Source of the DNA: Akkermansia sp.
GTDB taxonomy: Bacteria; Verrucomicrobiota; Verrucomicrobiia; Verrucomicrobiales; Akkermansiaceae
DNA length: 34,337 bases
Direction of reading: 5' to 3'
Assembly (NCBI GenBank): GCA_017937215.1
Contig: JAGBDZ010000105.1
Span: 1-34,337 of the forward strand
Shown here: piece by piece, positions 22,778 to 31,723 of the stretch
Layout: each line of letters starts with the position of its first letter
Numbering within the stretch: position 1 is the stretch's first letter
Made by a program: the position numbers and the translations under genes
The notes under the pieces: generated by a model
What the model was told of the DNA's origin: nothing
Databases searched by the model: none
What the model saw: the letters and a program-made list of their open reading frames with translations, nothing else

Positions 22778-22969
22778 ATGAAAATTACTCCTGTTCAGCA
22801 GAAAAAGAAGGTTGTTCTCCCGGTTGCCGCAGCGGTGGTGGGTAGTGTGGTGTTATCCGCCTGTCAGCAGCAGCAGCAGCAGCTTGGTGGTGAGCCACCT
22901 TTCCAACTGGGCGGGGTGATTGAAATTGTGCCTGCCAAGGGGGCCCCTCAGGCCAGGCCTGCAAAATAA
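22778..22969 (+). CDS. Small lipoprotein with polyglutamine tract, 63 aa
   Basis: The function is not recognised. The N-terminus is basic (MKITPVQQKKK), followed by a hydrophobic stretch and the lipobox LSAC with Cys29 as the lipidation site. Six consecutive CAG codons (22865-22882) follow directly, so the mature lipoprotein would begin Cys-(Gln)6. Only about 28 further residues remain (LGGEPPFQLGGVIEIVPAKG), rich in Pro and Gly. The start is fixed by the promoter 10 nt upstream. hemB follows 67 bp later with its own promoter. It may be a surface anchor peptide or a bacteriocin-lysis-like small lipoprotein, but nothing in the sequence decides this. Confidence 0.65.
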   Translation: MKITPVQQKKKVVLPVAAAVVGSVVLSACQQQQQQLGGEPPFQLGGVIEIVPAKGAPQARPAK

Positions 22970-22999
22970 GCGGCTGCCGCGTTTTGCATGCTCCCGGGC

Positions 23000-23028
23000 T
23001 TTACATCCGGGGCGAAAAGTGATACGCT
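23000..23028 (+). promoter_or_regulatory. Promoter of hemB
   Basis: TTTACA, 17 bp, TACGCT. The ATG at 23037 is 8 nt past the -10, giving a leader of about 1-2 nt. This supports 23037 over upstream in-frame starts. Confidence 0.6.
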
Positions 23029-23036
23029 GGGGCGCT

Positions 23037-24038
23037 ATGATGAACCTGCCCATTCGCCCCCGCCGCAATCGCAAATCTGCCGCTGTGCGTGGTCTCATGC
23101 GCGAGACCACACTTTCTGCCGCGAATCTGATTTACCCCATGTTTGTGCAGGAGGGGGATGAGGATACTCCCATCGAATCGCTGCCGGGGTGCACGCGCTG
23201 GAGCGTGGCGGGCATTGTCGGTGAATGCAAGCGCCTGTATGCGCTGGGTATCCCCTGCGTGGATTTGTTTGCTGTGGTGCCTGAGGAGAAGAAGGATGCT
23301 GCCGGCTCCGAGGCCTGGAACCCGGAGGGTGTGGTGCCGCGCGCCATCCGCGCCATCAAGGCGGCGGTGCCGGAGCTTTGCGTGATGACGGATGTGGCGC
23401 TGGATCCCTTCAATACCTACGGCCAGGATGGCCTGGTACGCGAGTACGAGGATGGTTCCTACGAAATTCTGAACGATGAGACGGTGGAGTCCCTCTGCCG
23501 CCAGGCTCTGTGCCATGCCCGCGCCGGGGCGGATGTCATCTCCCCCAGCGATATGATGGATGGCCGCATTGCCGCCCTGCGCGCTGCGCTGGATGCCGAG
23601 GGGTTCACGAAGGTTTCCCTCATGAGCTATACGGCCAAGTATGCCTCTGCCTTCTATGGACCGTTCCGCGGGGCGCTGGGCAGTGCCCCCAAGTTCGGTG
23701 ATAAGAAGACTTACCAGATGGATCCCGGCAATGTGCGCGAGGCGCTGCGCGAAGCCGCGCTGGATGCCGCCGAGGGTGCCGATTTCCTGATGGTGAAGCC
23801 TGCCACCCTGTATCTGGATGTGATTGCGGAGATGCGCCGCGCCACCACGCTGCCCATTGCTGCTTACCACGTGAGCGGCGAGTACCTCATGGTGAAGGCC
23901 GCAGCGGCTTCCGGCTGGCTGGATGAGAAGCAGTGCATGCTGGAGGCCTTGCTTTCCATTCGCCGCGCGGGGGCGGATATGATTCTGACCTACGCCGCCC
24001 CGCAGGTGGCCGAGTGGCTGGACGGCGGGTGCCTGTAA
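23037..24038 (+). CDS. hemB: Porphobilinogen synthase HemB, 333 aa
   Basis: HemB condenses two 5-aminolevulinate molecules to porphobilinogen in heme synthesis. Both active-site lysines are visible: Lys201 in SYTAKYASAFYGPFR and the Schiff-base Lys254 in LMVKPATLYLDV. The metal loop reads DVALDPFNTYGQDG (119-132), the aspartate type found in magnesium-using enzymes such as that of Pseudomonas, rather than the cysteine-rich zinc type. The length is normal. An open frame extends upstream to 22920, but the family start and the promoter place the ATG at 23037 (a second ATG follows at 23040). The EEP-family gene begins 12 bp after the stop. Confidence 0.95.
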   Translation: MMNLPIRPRRNRKSAAVRGLMRETTLSAANLIYPMFVQEGDEDTPIESLPGCTRWSVAGIVGECKRLYALGIPCVDLFAVVPEEKKDAAGSEAWNPEGVVPRAIRAIKAAVPELCVMTDVALDPFNTYGQDGLVREYEDGSYEILNDETVESLCRQALCHARAGADVISPSDMMDGRIAALRAALDAEGFTKVSLMSYTAKYASAFYGPFRGALGSAPKFGDKKTYQMDPGNVREALREAALDAAEGADFLMVKPATLYLDVIAEMRRATTLPIAAYHVSGEYLMVKAAAASGWLDEKQCMLEALLSIRRAGADMILTYAAPQVAEWLDGGCL

Positions 24039-24050
24039 TGCGCAAACGCT

Positions 24051-25112
24051 ATGGCCTGGCGCTTCAAGTTCCCGCGCAAGGATGCTCTGCTGCTGTTTCT
24101 GGTGCTGCTGGTGGCCGGGCTGCTGGTGGAGCGCTTCGGCGGCGAGTCCACCATCCTCCGCTGGCTGGAGTCTGCCCCACTGGTGCAGCAGGATGGATAT
24201 GACCTGCCTGAAGCGCACGATTCGCTCCCTGCGGAGGTGGCGCACACCGCTCCGCTGCAGAAACTGGTGGGTATAGCCGCCATTCCCAAGCCTGGCAAGC
24301 CGGTGCGCTTCCTGATGCACAATGTGCAGAATTATTTTGTGGAGGGCGAGCAGAGCCGTTCCCGCTTTGTGTTGAAATCGAAATCGCAGGGAGCCCGTGA
24401 GGCGGTGGCTGAGGTGATTGCCTCGGCAAAACCGGAAGTGGTCGGCCTTATCGAGATAGGCGGGCCGCTTGCCTTGCAGGACCTGCGGCAACGCCTGGCG
24501 GCCCGCGGGCTGGAGTACCCCTATTTTCGCGTGCTGCCGAGGCAGGGCGAGGACCGTGCGCTGGCGTTGCTTTCGGTGCATCCCATTGTGCAGGACCATT
24601 CGCAGGAAATGGTGAAATTATACCATCAGAAGCGCCGCAAGATGCTGCGTGGCATTCTGGATGTCACTTTGAGGCTGGAGGATGGCCGCCTGTTCCGCAT
24701 TGTGGGGGCTCACCTTAAATCACGCGTGGCAGAAGATGCTGCTGCAGCCAATGCGCTCCGCAAGCAGGAGGCATACACCCTGGCGCAGCACGTGCAGCTC
24801 ATCGTCCGCTCACAGAAAGGTCTGCCGTTGCTTGTGTTCGGCGATTGGAATGACGGCCCGGCTGATGCCGCCCCGCAAATCCTGCAACAGGGGCTTTCTG
24901 CGGATGCCTCGCTGCGTCGGCTTTCGCCTGAAGATTCACGGGGCGAGGAATGGACCCTCTATTTCAAGCGCGGCAGGGAATACTGCCTCTACGACCAGAT
25001 TTTTGTGAATCCTACCCTCCGTGAGCGCATGCGGGGGCAGGGCGGTATCGTCGATATTCCGGCGGCGACCAAGGCTTCCGACCACCGTGCCCTGTGGTGC
25101 GACCTGCGCTGA
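24051..25112 (+). CDS. Membrane-anchored endonuclease/exonuclease/phosphatase (EEP) family protein, 353 aa
   Basis: A single N-terminal membrane segment (about 11-26) is followed by an EEP hydrolase domain. Family positions are recognisable: the Asn of LMHNVQN (88-94), the metal-binding Glu135 in GLIEIGG, the His of GAHLKSR, the Asp and Asn of GDWNDG, and the terminal SDHRALW. The domain probably faces the periplasm and could act on nucleic acid, a phospholipid or another phosphoester. The substrate cannot be read from the sequence. It starts 12 bp after hemB and is probably co-transcribed, although no functional link to heme synthesis is evident. Confidence 0.85.
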   Translation: MAWRFKFPRKDALLLFLVLLVAGLLVERFGGESTILRWLESAPLVQQDGYDLPEAHDSLPAEVAHTAPLQKLVGIAAIPKPGKPVRFLMHNVQNYFVEGEQSRSRFVLKSKSQGAREAVAEVIASAKPEVVGLIEIGGPLALQDLRQRLAARGLEYPYFRVLPRQGEDRALALLSVHPIVQDHSQEMVKLYHQKRRKMLRGILDVTLRLEDGRLFRIVGAHLKSRVAEDAAAANALRKQEAYTLAQHVQLIVRSQKGLPLLVFGDWNDGPADAAPQILQQGLSADASLRRLSPEDSRGEEWTLYFKRGREYCLYDQIFVNPTLRERMRGQGGIVDIPAATKASDHRALWCDLR

Positions 25113-25155
25113 ATATCTGCGATGTCCTGATGCCGAAAATTCTAAAATTTTCGTG

Positions 25156-25184
25156 TTGCAAGTTTGCTTGTTGTGTGGTAATTT
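25156..25184 (+). promoter_or_regulatory. Promoter of pckG with adjacent inverted repeat
   Basis: TTGCAA, 17 bp, TAATTT. The ATG at 25194 is 9 nt past the -10. Directly upstream lies a 7-bp inverted repeat, CGAAAAT/ATTTTCG (25134-25140/25147-25153), which could be an operator or the end hairpin of the preceding gene. Confidence 0.7.
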
Positions 25185-25193
25185 AGTGGCACC

Positions 25194-27038
25194 ATGATTA
25201 CAGGTACTACACACAAGAAGGCTGCTGAGTGGGTGGAGCAGATCCGCCAGCTCTGCAAACCCGATTCCGTCTACTGGTGCGACGGTTCCGAGGAAGAGAA
25301 CACCAAGCTTTGCGACATGCTCGTAGAGAAGGGCACTTACATTCGCCTGAACCCCGAGAAGCGCCCCGGCTGCTTCCTGGCTCGTTCTACTCCTTCTGAC
25401 GTGGCCCGCGTAGAGGAACGCACATTCATCTGCTCTGAGAAGCAGGAGGACGCTGGTCCTACCAACAACTGGAAGTCCCCGGCTGAGATGCGCGCCATTC
25501 TCAACCCCTTCCTCGATGGTTCCATGAAGGGCCGTACCATGTACGTGATTCCTTTCTGCATGGGCCCGCTGGATTCCCCCCTGGCCAAGATCGGTATCGA
25601 AATCACCGACTCCGCCTACGTGGTGACCAACATGCGCATCATGACCATCATGGGCGAGAAGGTTCTCAAGCGCCTCGAGGACGAGGTGAACGGCGGTGGC
25701 AACCCCAAGCGTGACGGCTACGGCGACTTCGTGCCCTGCCTGCACACCGTGGGTGCTCCCCTCGAGCCCGGTCAGGAAGACGTGACCTGGCCCTGCAACA
25801 ACGAAGAGAAGTACATCTGCCACTTCCCCGAGACCGGCGAGATTATCTCCTACGGTTCCGGTTACGGTGGTAACGCTCTGCTCGGCAAGAAGTGCCTGGC
25901 TCTGCGTATCGCTACCGGCATCGCCCGCAAGAACGGCTGGATGGCTGAGCACATGCTCATCCTCGGCATCACCGACCCCCAGGGCCGCAAGTCCTATGTG
26001 ACCGGCGCATTCCCCTCCGCCTGCGGTAAGACCAACCTGGCCATGGTTGTGCCCCCGCCCGCTCTGGCTGAGAAGGGCTGGAAGACCAGCATCATCGGCG
26101 ACGACATCGCCTGGATCTGGCCCCACGAGGACGGTACCTTCCACGCCATCAACCCCGAGAATGGTTACTTCGGTGTGGCTCCCGGCACCTCCTACAAGTC
26201 CAACCCCATCGCCATGGACACCATCAAGGAGAACATCATCTTCACCAACGTGGGTCTGACCGACGACGGTGACGTGTGGTGGGAAGGTATGGACGGCGAG
26301 GCTCCCGCCCACGCCATCGACTGGCAGGGCAACGACTGGACCCCCGACTGCGGCCGCAAGTGCGCTCATCCGAACAGCCGCTTCACCGCTCCGGCTTCCC
26401 AGTGCCCCACGCTCGACCCCGAGTACTACAACCCCGAGGGTGTGTCCATCAGCGCATTCCTCTTCGGTGGCCGCCGCGCTACCACCATGCCGCTCGTATT
26501 CCAGTCCAAGGATTGGAACCACGGCGTGTACGTGGGTGCTACCATGGGCTCTGAGATGACTGCCGCTGCCTTCGGCCAGATTGGCCAGGTGCGTCGCGAC
26601 CCGATGGCCATGAAGCCCTTCATTGGTTACAATGTGGGTGACTACTGGCAGCACTGGCTGGATATGGGCACCAAGACCTGCGCTTGCAAGCTGCCCAAGA
26701 TCTTCAACGTGAACTGGTTCCGCAAGGACGCCGAGGGTAACTTCGTGTGGCCCGGCTTCGGCGACAACATGCGCGTGCTCGACTGGGTGCTTCGCCGCTG
26801 CCGCGGTGAGGTGGACGGCGTGGAGACCGCTCTGGGTATCTCCCCCACCTTCGAGGAACTTGACACCGAGGGTCTGAAGGGCTACGACAAGGCTGCATTC
26901 GAGACGAACATGACCATCTCCGCTTCCGAGTGGAAGGCCGAGCTCGAATCCCAGACCGAGCTGTTCAACACGGTGGGCGACAAGCTGCCCGCCGAGCTCG
27001 AGGCCCAGCGCCAGGCTATGCTCGCTAAGTTCAACTAA
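25194..27038 (+). CDS. pckG: GTP-dependent phosphoenolpyruvate carboxykinase, 614 aa
   Basis: PEPCK interconverts oxaloacetate and phosphoenolpyruvate with GTP/GDP. The GTP-type hallmarks are clear: the kinase-1a P-loop [11 protein letters not shown] (271-281) with the reactive Cys277, [18 protein letters not shown] (223-240), [31 protein letters not shown] with the metal-binding Asp residues, and [10 protein letters not shown]. The length is normal for the GTP family (about 600-620) and unlike the ATP type. Codon use is strongly biased to C-ending codons, consistent with very high expression. In fermenting gut bacteria the enzyme often runs toward oxaloacetate to feed succinate/propionate formation, which is an inference here. 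It is monocistronic, between a strong promoter and a strong terminator. Confidence 0.97.
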   Translation: MITGTTHKKAAEWVEQIRQLCKPDSVYWCDGSEEENTKLCDMLVEKGTYIRLNPEKRPGCFLARSTPSDVARVEERTFICSEKQEDAGPTNNWKSPAEMRAILNPFLDGSMKGRTMYVIPFCMGPLDSPLAKIGIEITDSAYVVTNMRIMTIMGEKVLKRLEDEVNGGGNPKRDGYGDFVPCLHTVGAPLEPGQEDVTWPCNNEEKYICHFPETGEIISYGSGYGGNALLGKKCLALRIATGIARKNGWMAEHMLILGITDPQGRKSYVTGAFPSACGKTNLAMVVPPPALAEKGWKTSIIGDDIAWIWPHEDGTFHAINPENGYFGVAPGTSYKSNPIAMDTIKENIIFTNVGLTDDGDVWWEGMDGEAPAHAIDWQGNDWTPDCGRKCAHPNSRFTAPASQCPTLDPEYYNPEGVSISAFLFGGRRATTMPLVFQSKDWNHGVYVGATMGSEMTAAAFGQIGQVRRDPMAMKPFIGYNVGDYWQHWLDMGTKTCACKLPKIFNVNWFRKDAEGNFVWPGFGDNMRVLDWVLRRCRGEVDGVETALGISPTFEELDTEGLKGYDKAAFETNMTISASEWKAELESQTELFNTVGDKLPAELEAQRQAMLAKFN

Positions 27039-27067
27039 AGCGAACGCCAGCTGAAAAAGCTAAGCAC

Positions 27068-27107
27068 TTTCCGCCGCTTCTCGCTCCGAGAGGCGGCGGA
27101 AATATTT
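27068..27107 (+). terminator. Terminator of pckG
   Basis: A 16-bp stem (27068-27083 with 27087-27102, one T-G wobble) closes a 3-nt loop and is followed by TATTTT. It may also serve the convergent gene ending at 27153, but the opposite side is less T-rich. Confidence 0.9.
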
Positions 27108-27152
27108 TCAGAATAGTTGCTCAATGGGGGGCGAACCGATGGTTGGCGTTAA

Positions 27153-28292
27153 TTATTCCCACCCCTCGTAAATGGCATCAGCCAGCCAGCCGATGGGAGT
27201 GGCGAGCATGCAGAGGGGAATATCGACCACTTCTGCGCACCAGCTCAGGGGCTGCAGGCAGCGGTTGTACCAGCTGCGGCGGGAGGGAAGCCGCTGCACG
27301 CGCAGCTTGTGAAGCTGGATTCGCCCCGACATCATCTTCTGCCCCTTCAGATCCGGGAGGTTCAGCTCTTTATCCACCTGATTATCGTACAAGAGGGTAG
27401 CATCCCCTGGATTGTATTGCGATGCAGGTATGAGCTTTACATTCTTCAATGCTGGCGGATAGGCGATTTTGTGCTTTCGGACGAGTGTAATCAATTGCGG
27501 TAAGGTGAGCTCAGCGTAGTATAGCTCTTCCGAATATTGAGCGGGTTCCACCTCATCCCGGCAGTAGAGAGCGCAGTCCAATGTGGGACGCTCCTCCGGC
27601 CAGTTTCGCCAGTCGGGCGTTTCGTGAATGAGAATGGGATAGCGTGCCGGCACGTAGGCGATGGGGATTTCCACCACGTAGTTTTCGCCTTTCTTCCAGA
27701 GCCGTGTGTGATAGTTACTGTGCTCCCCCTCGTATCGTATGGTCGGCACAAGCTGCCCCGGTTCAGCCAGGGCTCCGCCCAGGTCGACGAGGGTGAATCT
27801 TCCGGTGCCGATGCCGATGTATGCTTCTGCCAGCAGCAGAAGCAGGAAAAAGCCGATTCCGCCGGCGATGCGCGAGATTTTGAACAGGTGGATGATACCC
27901 GTGAACAACAACGCAACAATGATGAGACGCGCATAGTACCACACCCCGAGGAAAATGAAGGGCATGGTCATGGGCCCGTTCAGGTGGCCATAGCCCAGGA
28001 TATCCAGGGCGCAGAAATATGCCGGCACACCTGCAGCCAGCCCACAGAGCAGTGCCAGGATGGAGAAAAATCTGCCGGTCCCGGTTTCAGGCCTGTATCG
28101 GAAGCGCTGGACGATACCCATCACCACTGTGGTGATGAAAAAGCTGGTGAGGAGGAGCAAGGCCCAGGGGCGCTCTTCCACATGGTGGTCACAGCCGGCG
28201 CGGTAGATGATTTCCAGGAGCTTGAGCCCGAGTGTGCCCGATACCAGCAGAATCAGGCCGGTCAGGCATAGTGCTCTGGCTGCTTTGAACAT
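27153..28292 (-). CDS. Hypothetical membrane protein, 379 aa
   Basis: The function is not recognised. The first 165 residues contain about five hydrophobic segments (near 8-28, 44-62, 76-95, 108-132 and 138-160). A polar domain of about 190 residues follows (GENYVVEIPIAYVPARYPILIHETPDW, LPQLITLVRKHKIAYPPALKNVKLIP), probably extracytoplasmic. The C-terminus (PLSWCAEVVDIPLCMLATPIGWLADAIYEGWE) is hydrophobic again and recalls the end of the lipoprotein at 244-840. It begins 1 nt after the amidase stop, so it belongs to the ruvB-amidase unit. Confidence 0.75.
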   Translation of the reverse strand: MFKAARALCLTGLILLVSGTLGLKLLEIIYRAGCDHHVEERPWALLLLTSFFITTVVMGIVQRFRYRPETGTGRFFSILALLCGLAAGVPAYFCALDILGYGHLNGPMTMPFIFLGVWYYARLIIVALLFTGIIHLFKISRIAGGIGFFLLLLLAEAYIGIGTGRFTLVDLGGALAEPGQLVPTIRYEGEHSNYHTRLWKKGENYVVEIPIAYVPARYPILIHETPDWRNWPEERPTLDCALYCRDEVEPAQYSEELYYAELTLPQLITLVRKHKIAYPPALKNVKLIPASQYNPGDATLLYDNQVDKELNLPDLKGQKMMSGRIQLHKLRVQRLPSRRSWYNRCLQPLSWCAEVVDIPLCMLATPIGWLADAIYEGWE

Positions 28293-28293
28293 A

Positions 28294-29100
28294 TCACCGT
28301 GCCTTCAGGAAGTTCACGATGCCGTGGCCGATGGCTTCGGCGTAGCGGATGGCGTTCTTCTCCTTGCCCAGGAATCTGGCGTGCTGGGGATTGGAGAGGA
28401 AGGTGGCTTCGGTGATGGCGGCAGGCACATAGGATTCGTTGCAGGCATTCAGCCAGTCGCCGCCACCCTTGCGGCCATCGTTGCGGATGATGACGCCGCA
28501 GCGCACGCCGTTGTTGGGCATGCCGCCCTGGTCATAGATGGTGGCATCGATGACATCTGCCAGGGCGATGCCGAGGCCGGTGCCTTCCTCATTGCAGTAT
28601 ATGGCGCCCTTGTTGTACACCATCCAGTGGTTGGTCATGCTGTTGTGGTGCAGGTAGACCACGGCGGCCGGGTTCTGGTCCAGTGCGTAGTTGGTGCTGA
28701 GCATACCCACGGCCATGCGGTGCGGGTGGTGCTTGGAGCGGTAGATGGCGTTCGGCTCCGGGGTGTTCACATGGTGCACCTTCTCGCGGCGGGCTATTTC
28801 CGCCAGCTTTTTATCGGTAGGCATGGAGCCGCGGCAGCAGATGCGGCAGTCGTAGCCCGCCTCGCGGATGATGCGGGCGGTGTGGCCCGCGTAGCGGTAC
28901 CAGTACTCGCATTCTTCAATCTTGCCGTAGCGGTTGTCCGGGGTGCGGGCTCCCTGGCCGCCGCGCTCCGGGTGGTAGTAGTGGCCGATGTCGAGCACCA
29001 CCACCTTGGATTCGCGCACCTGCGCGCGCATCATCTGCTGCGTGCAGTTGGTGAGCAGGAGCAGGGGAAGAAGCAGGAGTAAAAGGAACAGTTTTTTCAT
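28294..29100 (-). CDS. Lipoprotein N-acetylmuramoyl-L-alanine amidase (Amidase_3-like), 268 aa
   Basis: This is a probable cell-wall amidase that would cut the bond between N-acetylmuramic acid and the stem peptide. A signal peptide ends in the lipobox LLTNC (Cys19). The amidase_3 pattern follows: [12 protein letters not shown] with zinc ligand His40, an acidic IEECEYWY region for the second ligand, VVYLHHNSM with the third ligand His, and the catalytic Glu in [18 protein letters not shown]. An additional segment, [23 protein letters not shown], separates the second and third ligands. The start overlaps the ruvB stop by 4 bp (ATGA), suggesting coupling. Substrate specificity is inferred from the fold only. 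Confidence 0.85.
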   Translation of the reverse strand: MKKLFLLLLLLPLLLLTNCTQQMMRAQVRESKVVVLDIGHYYHPERGGQGARTPDNRYGKIEECEYWYRYAGHTARIIREAGYDCRICCRGSMPTDKKLAEIARREKVHHVNTPEPNAIYRSKHHPHRMAVGMLSTNYALDQNPAAVVYLHHNSMTNHWMVYNKGAIYCNEEGTGLGIALADVIDATIYDQGGMPNNGVRCGVIIRNDGRKGGGDWLNACNESYVPAAITEATFLSNPQHARFLGKEKNAIRYAEAIGHGIVNFLKAR

Positions 29101-30116
29101 AATCCGAGTTCTGTCTGGCCGCCGGGCAGTATGGCGCCCAGCTTGTGATAGGCCGCGGGCATGGCTTCGCGCCCGCGCGGGGTGCGCTTGATGTAGCCCT
29201 GCATGATGAGGAAGGGTTCGTGCACGTCCTCGATGGTGGATTCATCCTCGCCCACGGCCACGGCCAGCGAGGAAAGCCCCACGGGGCCGCCGCCGAACTT
29301 GTAGATGATGGTTTCCAGCAGTCGCTTATCCATCTCATCGAGCCCGTCGTCGTCGATATCAATCATCCCCAGGGCAGCCTGGGCCACTTCGGCGGTGATG
29401 CGGCCATCCGCCTTCACCTGGGCATAGTCGCGCACCCAGCGGAGCAGGGCATTCGCCACGCGGGGGGTACCGCGGGAGCGCCGTGCAATGGCCAGTGCAC
29501 CGGCCGGTGCGAGGTCCACATCCAGCAGACCGGCAGAGCGGTGCAGAATCTGGCAGAGCTCATCGGCCGAGTAGTAATCCAGGCGGTTCACCAACCCGAA
29601 ACGCGAGCGGAGCGGCCCGGTGAGCATGCCGGCGCGAGTGGTGGCGCCCACCAGGGTGAACTTCGGCAGATTCAGCTGGATGGAGCGGGCATTCGGCCCC
29701 TGGTCGATGATGATATCGAGCCGGAAATCCTCCATAGCCGGGTACAGGTACTCTTCAATGGCGGGATGCAGACGGTGAATCTCATCGATGAAGAGCACAT
29801 CGCCTTTTTCCACATTGGTGAGAATGCCGGCCAGGTCGCCCGCCTTTTCAATCTGCGGGCCGCTGGTGGTGTGCAGACGGTGTCCCACAGCCCCGGCTAT
29901 GATATTGGCCAGGGTGGTCTTGCCCAGTCCGGGCGGTCCGCTGAGCAGCACATGGTCGAGCACATCGCCTCGCATTCTGGCTGCCTCTACCATGAGCATG
30001 AGTCGCTCTTTCACTTTCTCCTGTCCGCAGAACTCGCTGAATGCAGGTGGGCGCAGGGAAAGGTCATAGCTGGTGACTGGACTGTCCGCCATGCGGGTGT
30101 AGAGTGAATCGGCCAT
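29097..30116 (-). CDS. ruvB: Holliday junction branch-migration helicase RuvB, 339 aa
   Basis: RuvB is the hexameric AAA+ motor that drives branch migration with RuvA. Seen are the N-terminal [19 protein letters not shown], Walker [17 protein letters not shown], Walker [13 protein letters not shown], sensor 1 LVGATTRAG, the arginine-finger region GPLRSRFG, sensor 2 [16 protein letters not shown] and the C-terminal winged helix [19 protein letters not shown]. The length is normal. A second in-frame ATG eight codons in is an alternative start. It is first in a three-gene unit with the amidase and a membrane protein. ruvA and ruvC are not nearby. Confidence 0.97.
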   Translation of the reverse strand: MADSLYTRMADSPVTSYDLSLRPPAFSEFCGQEKVKERLMLMVEAARMRGDVLDHVLLSGPPGLGKTTLANIIAGAVGHRLHTTSGPQIEKAGDLAGILTNVEKGDVLFIDEIHRLHPAIEEYLYPAMEDFRLDIIIDQGPNARSIQLNLPKFTLVGATTRAGMLTGPLRSRFGLVNRLDYYSADELCQILHRSAGLLDVDLAPAGALAIARRSRGTPRVANALLRWVRDYAQVKADGRITAEVAQAALGMIDIDDDGLDEMDKRLLETIIYKFGGGPVGLSSLAVAVGEDESTIEDVHEPFLIMQGYIKRTPRGREAMPAAYHKLGAILPGGQTELGL

Positions 30117-30169
30117 TGGGGAGGGGAGAATCGTGGATTGTGGATAAGGAATATAAAAGCTCCGGCTCC

Positions 30170-30198
30170 GCTATAGCAGAAAAATGGCGTAAAGTCAA
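30170..30198 (-). promoter_or_regulatory. Promoter of the ruvB unit
   Basis: The minus strand reads TTGACT, 17 bp, TATAGC, with the ruvB ATG 53 nt past the -10. This is one of the few units in the window with a real leader (about 46 nt). No SOS-box was seen. Confidence 0.6.
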
Positions 30199-30267
30199 GA
30201 TTTGCGCATGCCTTAGCTCATGTTTGACGAACCGGTATACGGAAGCCTGTCTTATTCTCGTTTTTGC

Positions 30268-30296
30268 TTGCGCGTTATGGATATCTGTGGTATTAA
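30268..30296 (+). promoter_or_regulatory. Promoter of the phosphatase-SOD-DUF308 unit
   Basis: TTGCGC, 17 bp, TATTAA. The ATG at 30308 is 11 nt past the -10. A GAGGAG stretch lies between them, but most of it would fall before or at the transcription start. Confidence 0.5.
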
Positions 30297-30307
30297 GAGA
30301 GGAGCAT

Positions 30308-31030
30308 ATGATTGCTAAGGCTGCACAGTGGATTGGCATGCGCCGTAAACAGGAGGACGCCTACGTGGTGAAGTTTTTCCGCGAGGGCGTGCTTGCCGTG
30401 GTTTGCGATGGTATGGGCGGGCATCACGACGGTGCTCTCGCTTCCACTCTGGCATCGGAGGCCTATGTGAAATCCTTTGAGAAGAACGATGACCTGCCTA
30501 TGCTTCAACGCATGCGACAGGCTCTGGATGATGCCAATGAGGCTGTGCGTAAGTCATTTGAGAGCCGTGGCGTGTACGGTGGTACCACTCTGGTGGCAGC
30601 CTTTGCAGGTGGCGGTGTGCTGCGCTGGGTGAGTGTGGGCGATTCGGCCTTGTATCTCTGGCGTCGTGGACGACTGCTTCGCTTGAACCAGGACCATTCC
30701 TACCGGGATGTGTACCGCGCCTACATCGGAGCCGGCATGACAGCGCAGGAGGCCTTGCGCCGTGGCCATGTGCTGCGCTGCGCCGTGACCGGAGAAGCGC
30801 TGGATCTGGTGGATGCACCGAGCATCCCCTATCCGCTTCTGCCGGAGGACCGCATTGTGCTCACGACCGATGGCAGCGAGGATATCCTGGCGCCGGAGCT
30901 GCTCACCAACGTGGGGCGCAACATCCTGAACAACCGTGAGGGCAGTCTGCCGGTGGCGATCATCGAGGCTTGCCAGGCGTTGGATGACCCCTATGCAGAT
31001 AATACCACGATTGTATCCATCGATGTATAA
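30308..31030 (+). CDS. PP2C-family serine/threonine phosphatase, 240 aa
   Basis: This metal-dependent protein phosphatase of the PPM family would reverse Ser/Thr phosphorylation. The motifs appear in order: RRKQEDAYVV with metal-binding Asp17, VVCDGMGGHHDGALAS with Asp34-Gly35, GGTTLVAAF, VSVGDSALYLWRRGRLLRLNQDHSY, VLTTDGSEDI, and the terminal YADNTTIVSIDV. The length fits a stand-alone catalytic domain. An open frame extends upstream to 30104, but the promoter and the usual family start support 30308. The superoxide dismutase gene follows 42 bp later. The partner kinase is not in the window. Confidence 0.9.
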   Translation: MIAKAAQWIGMRRKQEDAYVVKFFREGVLAVVCDGMGGHHDGALASTLASEAYVKSFEKNDDLPMLQRMRQALDDANEAVRKSFESRGVYGGTTLVAAFAGGGVLRWVSVGDSALYLWRRGRLLRLNQDHSYRDVYRAYIGAGMTAQEALRRGHVLRCAVTGEALDLVDAPSIPYPLLPEDRIVLTTDGSEDILAPELLTNVGRNILNNREGSLPVAIIEACQALDDPYADNTTIVSIDV

Positions 31031-31072
31031 CAAGCACTGAACCCGGTGCCCGCGCAGGGTGTCATTCCCTGC

Positions 31073-31723
31073 ATGGATACGATTTGCTTATGCGATGGGT
31101 ATGAGGATGGCCGCTACGTGCTGCCTCCGTTGCCTTATGATATAGCGGCGCTGGAGCCGCTGCTGGATGCAGAGACCGTGCTGCTGCACCACAGCCGTCA
31201 CCATGCTGCCTATGTGGCCGGTGCAAATGCAGCTGCGGAGATGATGCGGCAGGTGGCACTGGGAGAGTTGCCGGAAACCATGGCTGCTCAGGCGGCGCAT
31301 AATCTGGCTTTCAATCTGGCCGGACACATGCTGCACACTCTCTACTGGGGCAATATCTCGCCCGAAAAGGGTCAGCAGCCCTGCGGTGAGCTGGCAGATG
31401 CCATCAATACGTCTTTCGGGTCGTATGATGGATTTGTGCGCTTGTTCCGCAGTGTGGCGCAGGGGGTGCAGGGCAGTGGCTGGGCTGTACTGGCCAAGGA
31501 TGCCGTGAGCCACCGCCTCGTGGTGCTGGGGACGCACCGTCATCAGGATGCTCTGCTGCCACGCATGCGGCCGCTGCTGGTCTGTGATGTGTGGGAACAC
31601 GCCTATTACCTGCGTTATCATAACAACCGCGCCGGTTATGTGGAGGCATTTTTGAACCAGATTTGCTGGCACTCCGTATCAAAACGATTCAACGGCAATA
31701 AGAACCATGTCTGCTGTCGATAA
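31073..31723 (+). CDS. Manganese/iron superoxide dismutase, 216 aa
   Basis: The enzyme dismutates superoxide to oxygen and hydrogen peroxide. The metal ligands are His39 (LLHHSRHH), His88 (GHMLHTLYW), Asp172 and His176 (CDVWEHAYY). Gly84 and Gln158 occupy the positions that usually separate manganese from iron enzymes and point to the manganese or cambialistic type. A short N-terminal extension (MDTICLCDGYEDG) precedes the usual LPPLPYD start, and the C-terminus ends in a Cys pair (NHVCCR). A GTG at 31046 could start the frame earlier. A hairpin, GCAGGG/CCCTGC (31054-31072), ends exactly at the ATG. The last 17 bp overlap the DUF308 gene. Confidence 0.92.
   Translation: MDTICLCDGYEDGRYVLPPLPYDIAALEPLLDAETVLLHHSRHHAAYVAGANAAAEMMRQVALGELPETMAAQAAHNLAFNLAGHMLHTLYWGNISPEKGQQPCGELADAINTSFGSYDGFVRLFRSVAQGVQGSGWAVLAKDAVSHRLVVLGTHRHQDALLPRMRPLLVCDVWEHAYYLRYHNNRAGYVEAFLNQICWHSVSKRFNGNKNHVCCR

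Noticed and set aside
23001..24599. 532-codon minus-strand frame opposite hemB and the EEP gene
   Set aside because: It spans two clear genes on the opposite strand and is composed of Gln/His/Arg-rich filler.
24936..26654. 572-codon minus-strand open frame opposite pckG
   Set aside because: It is a mirror frame of a highly codon-biased gene and the translation has no recognisable fold.
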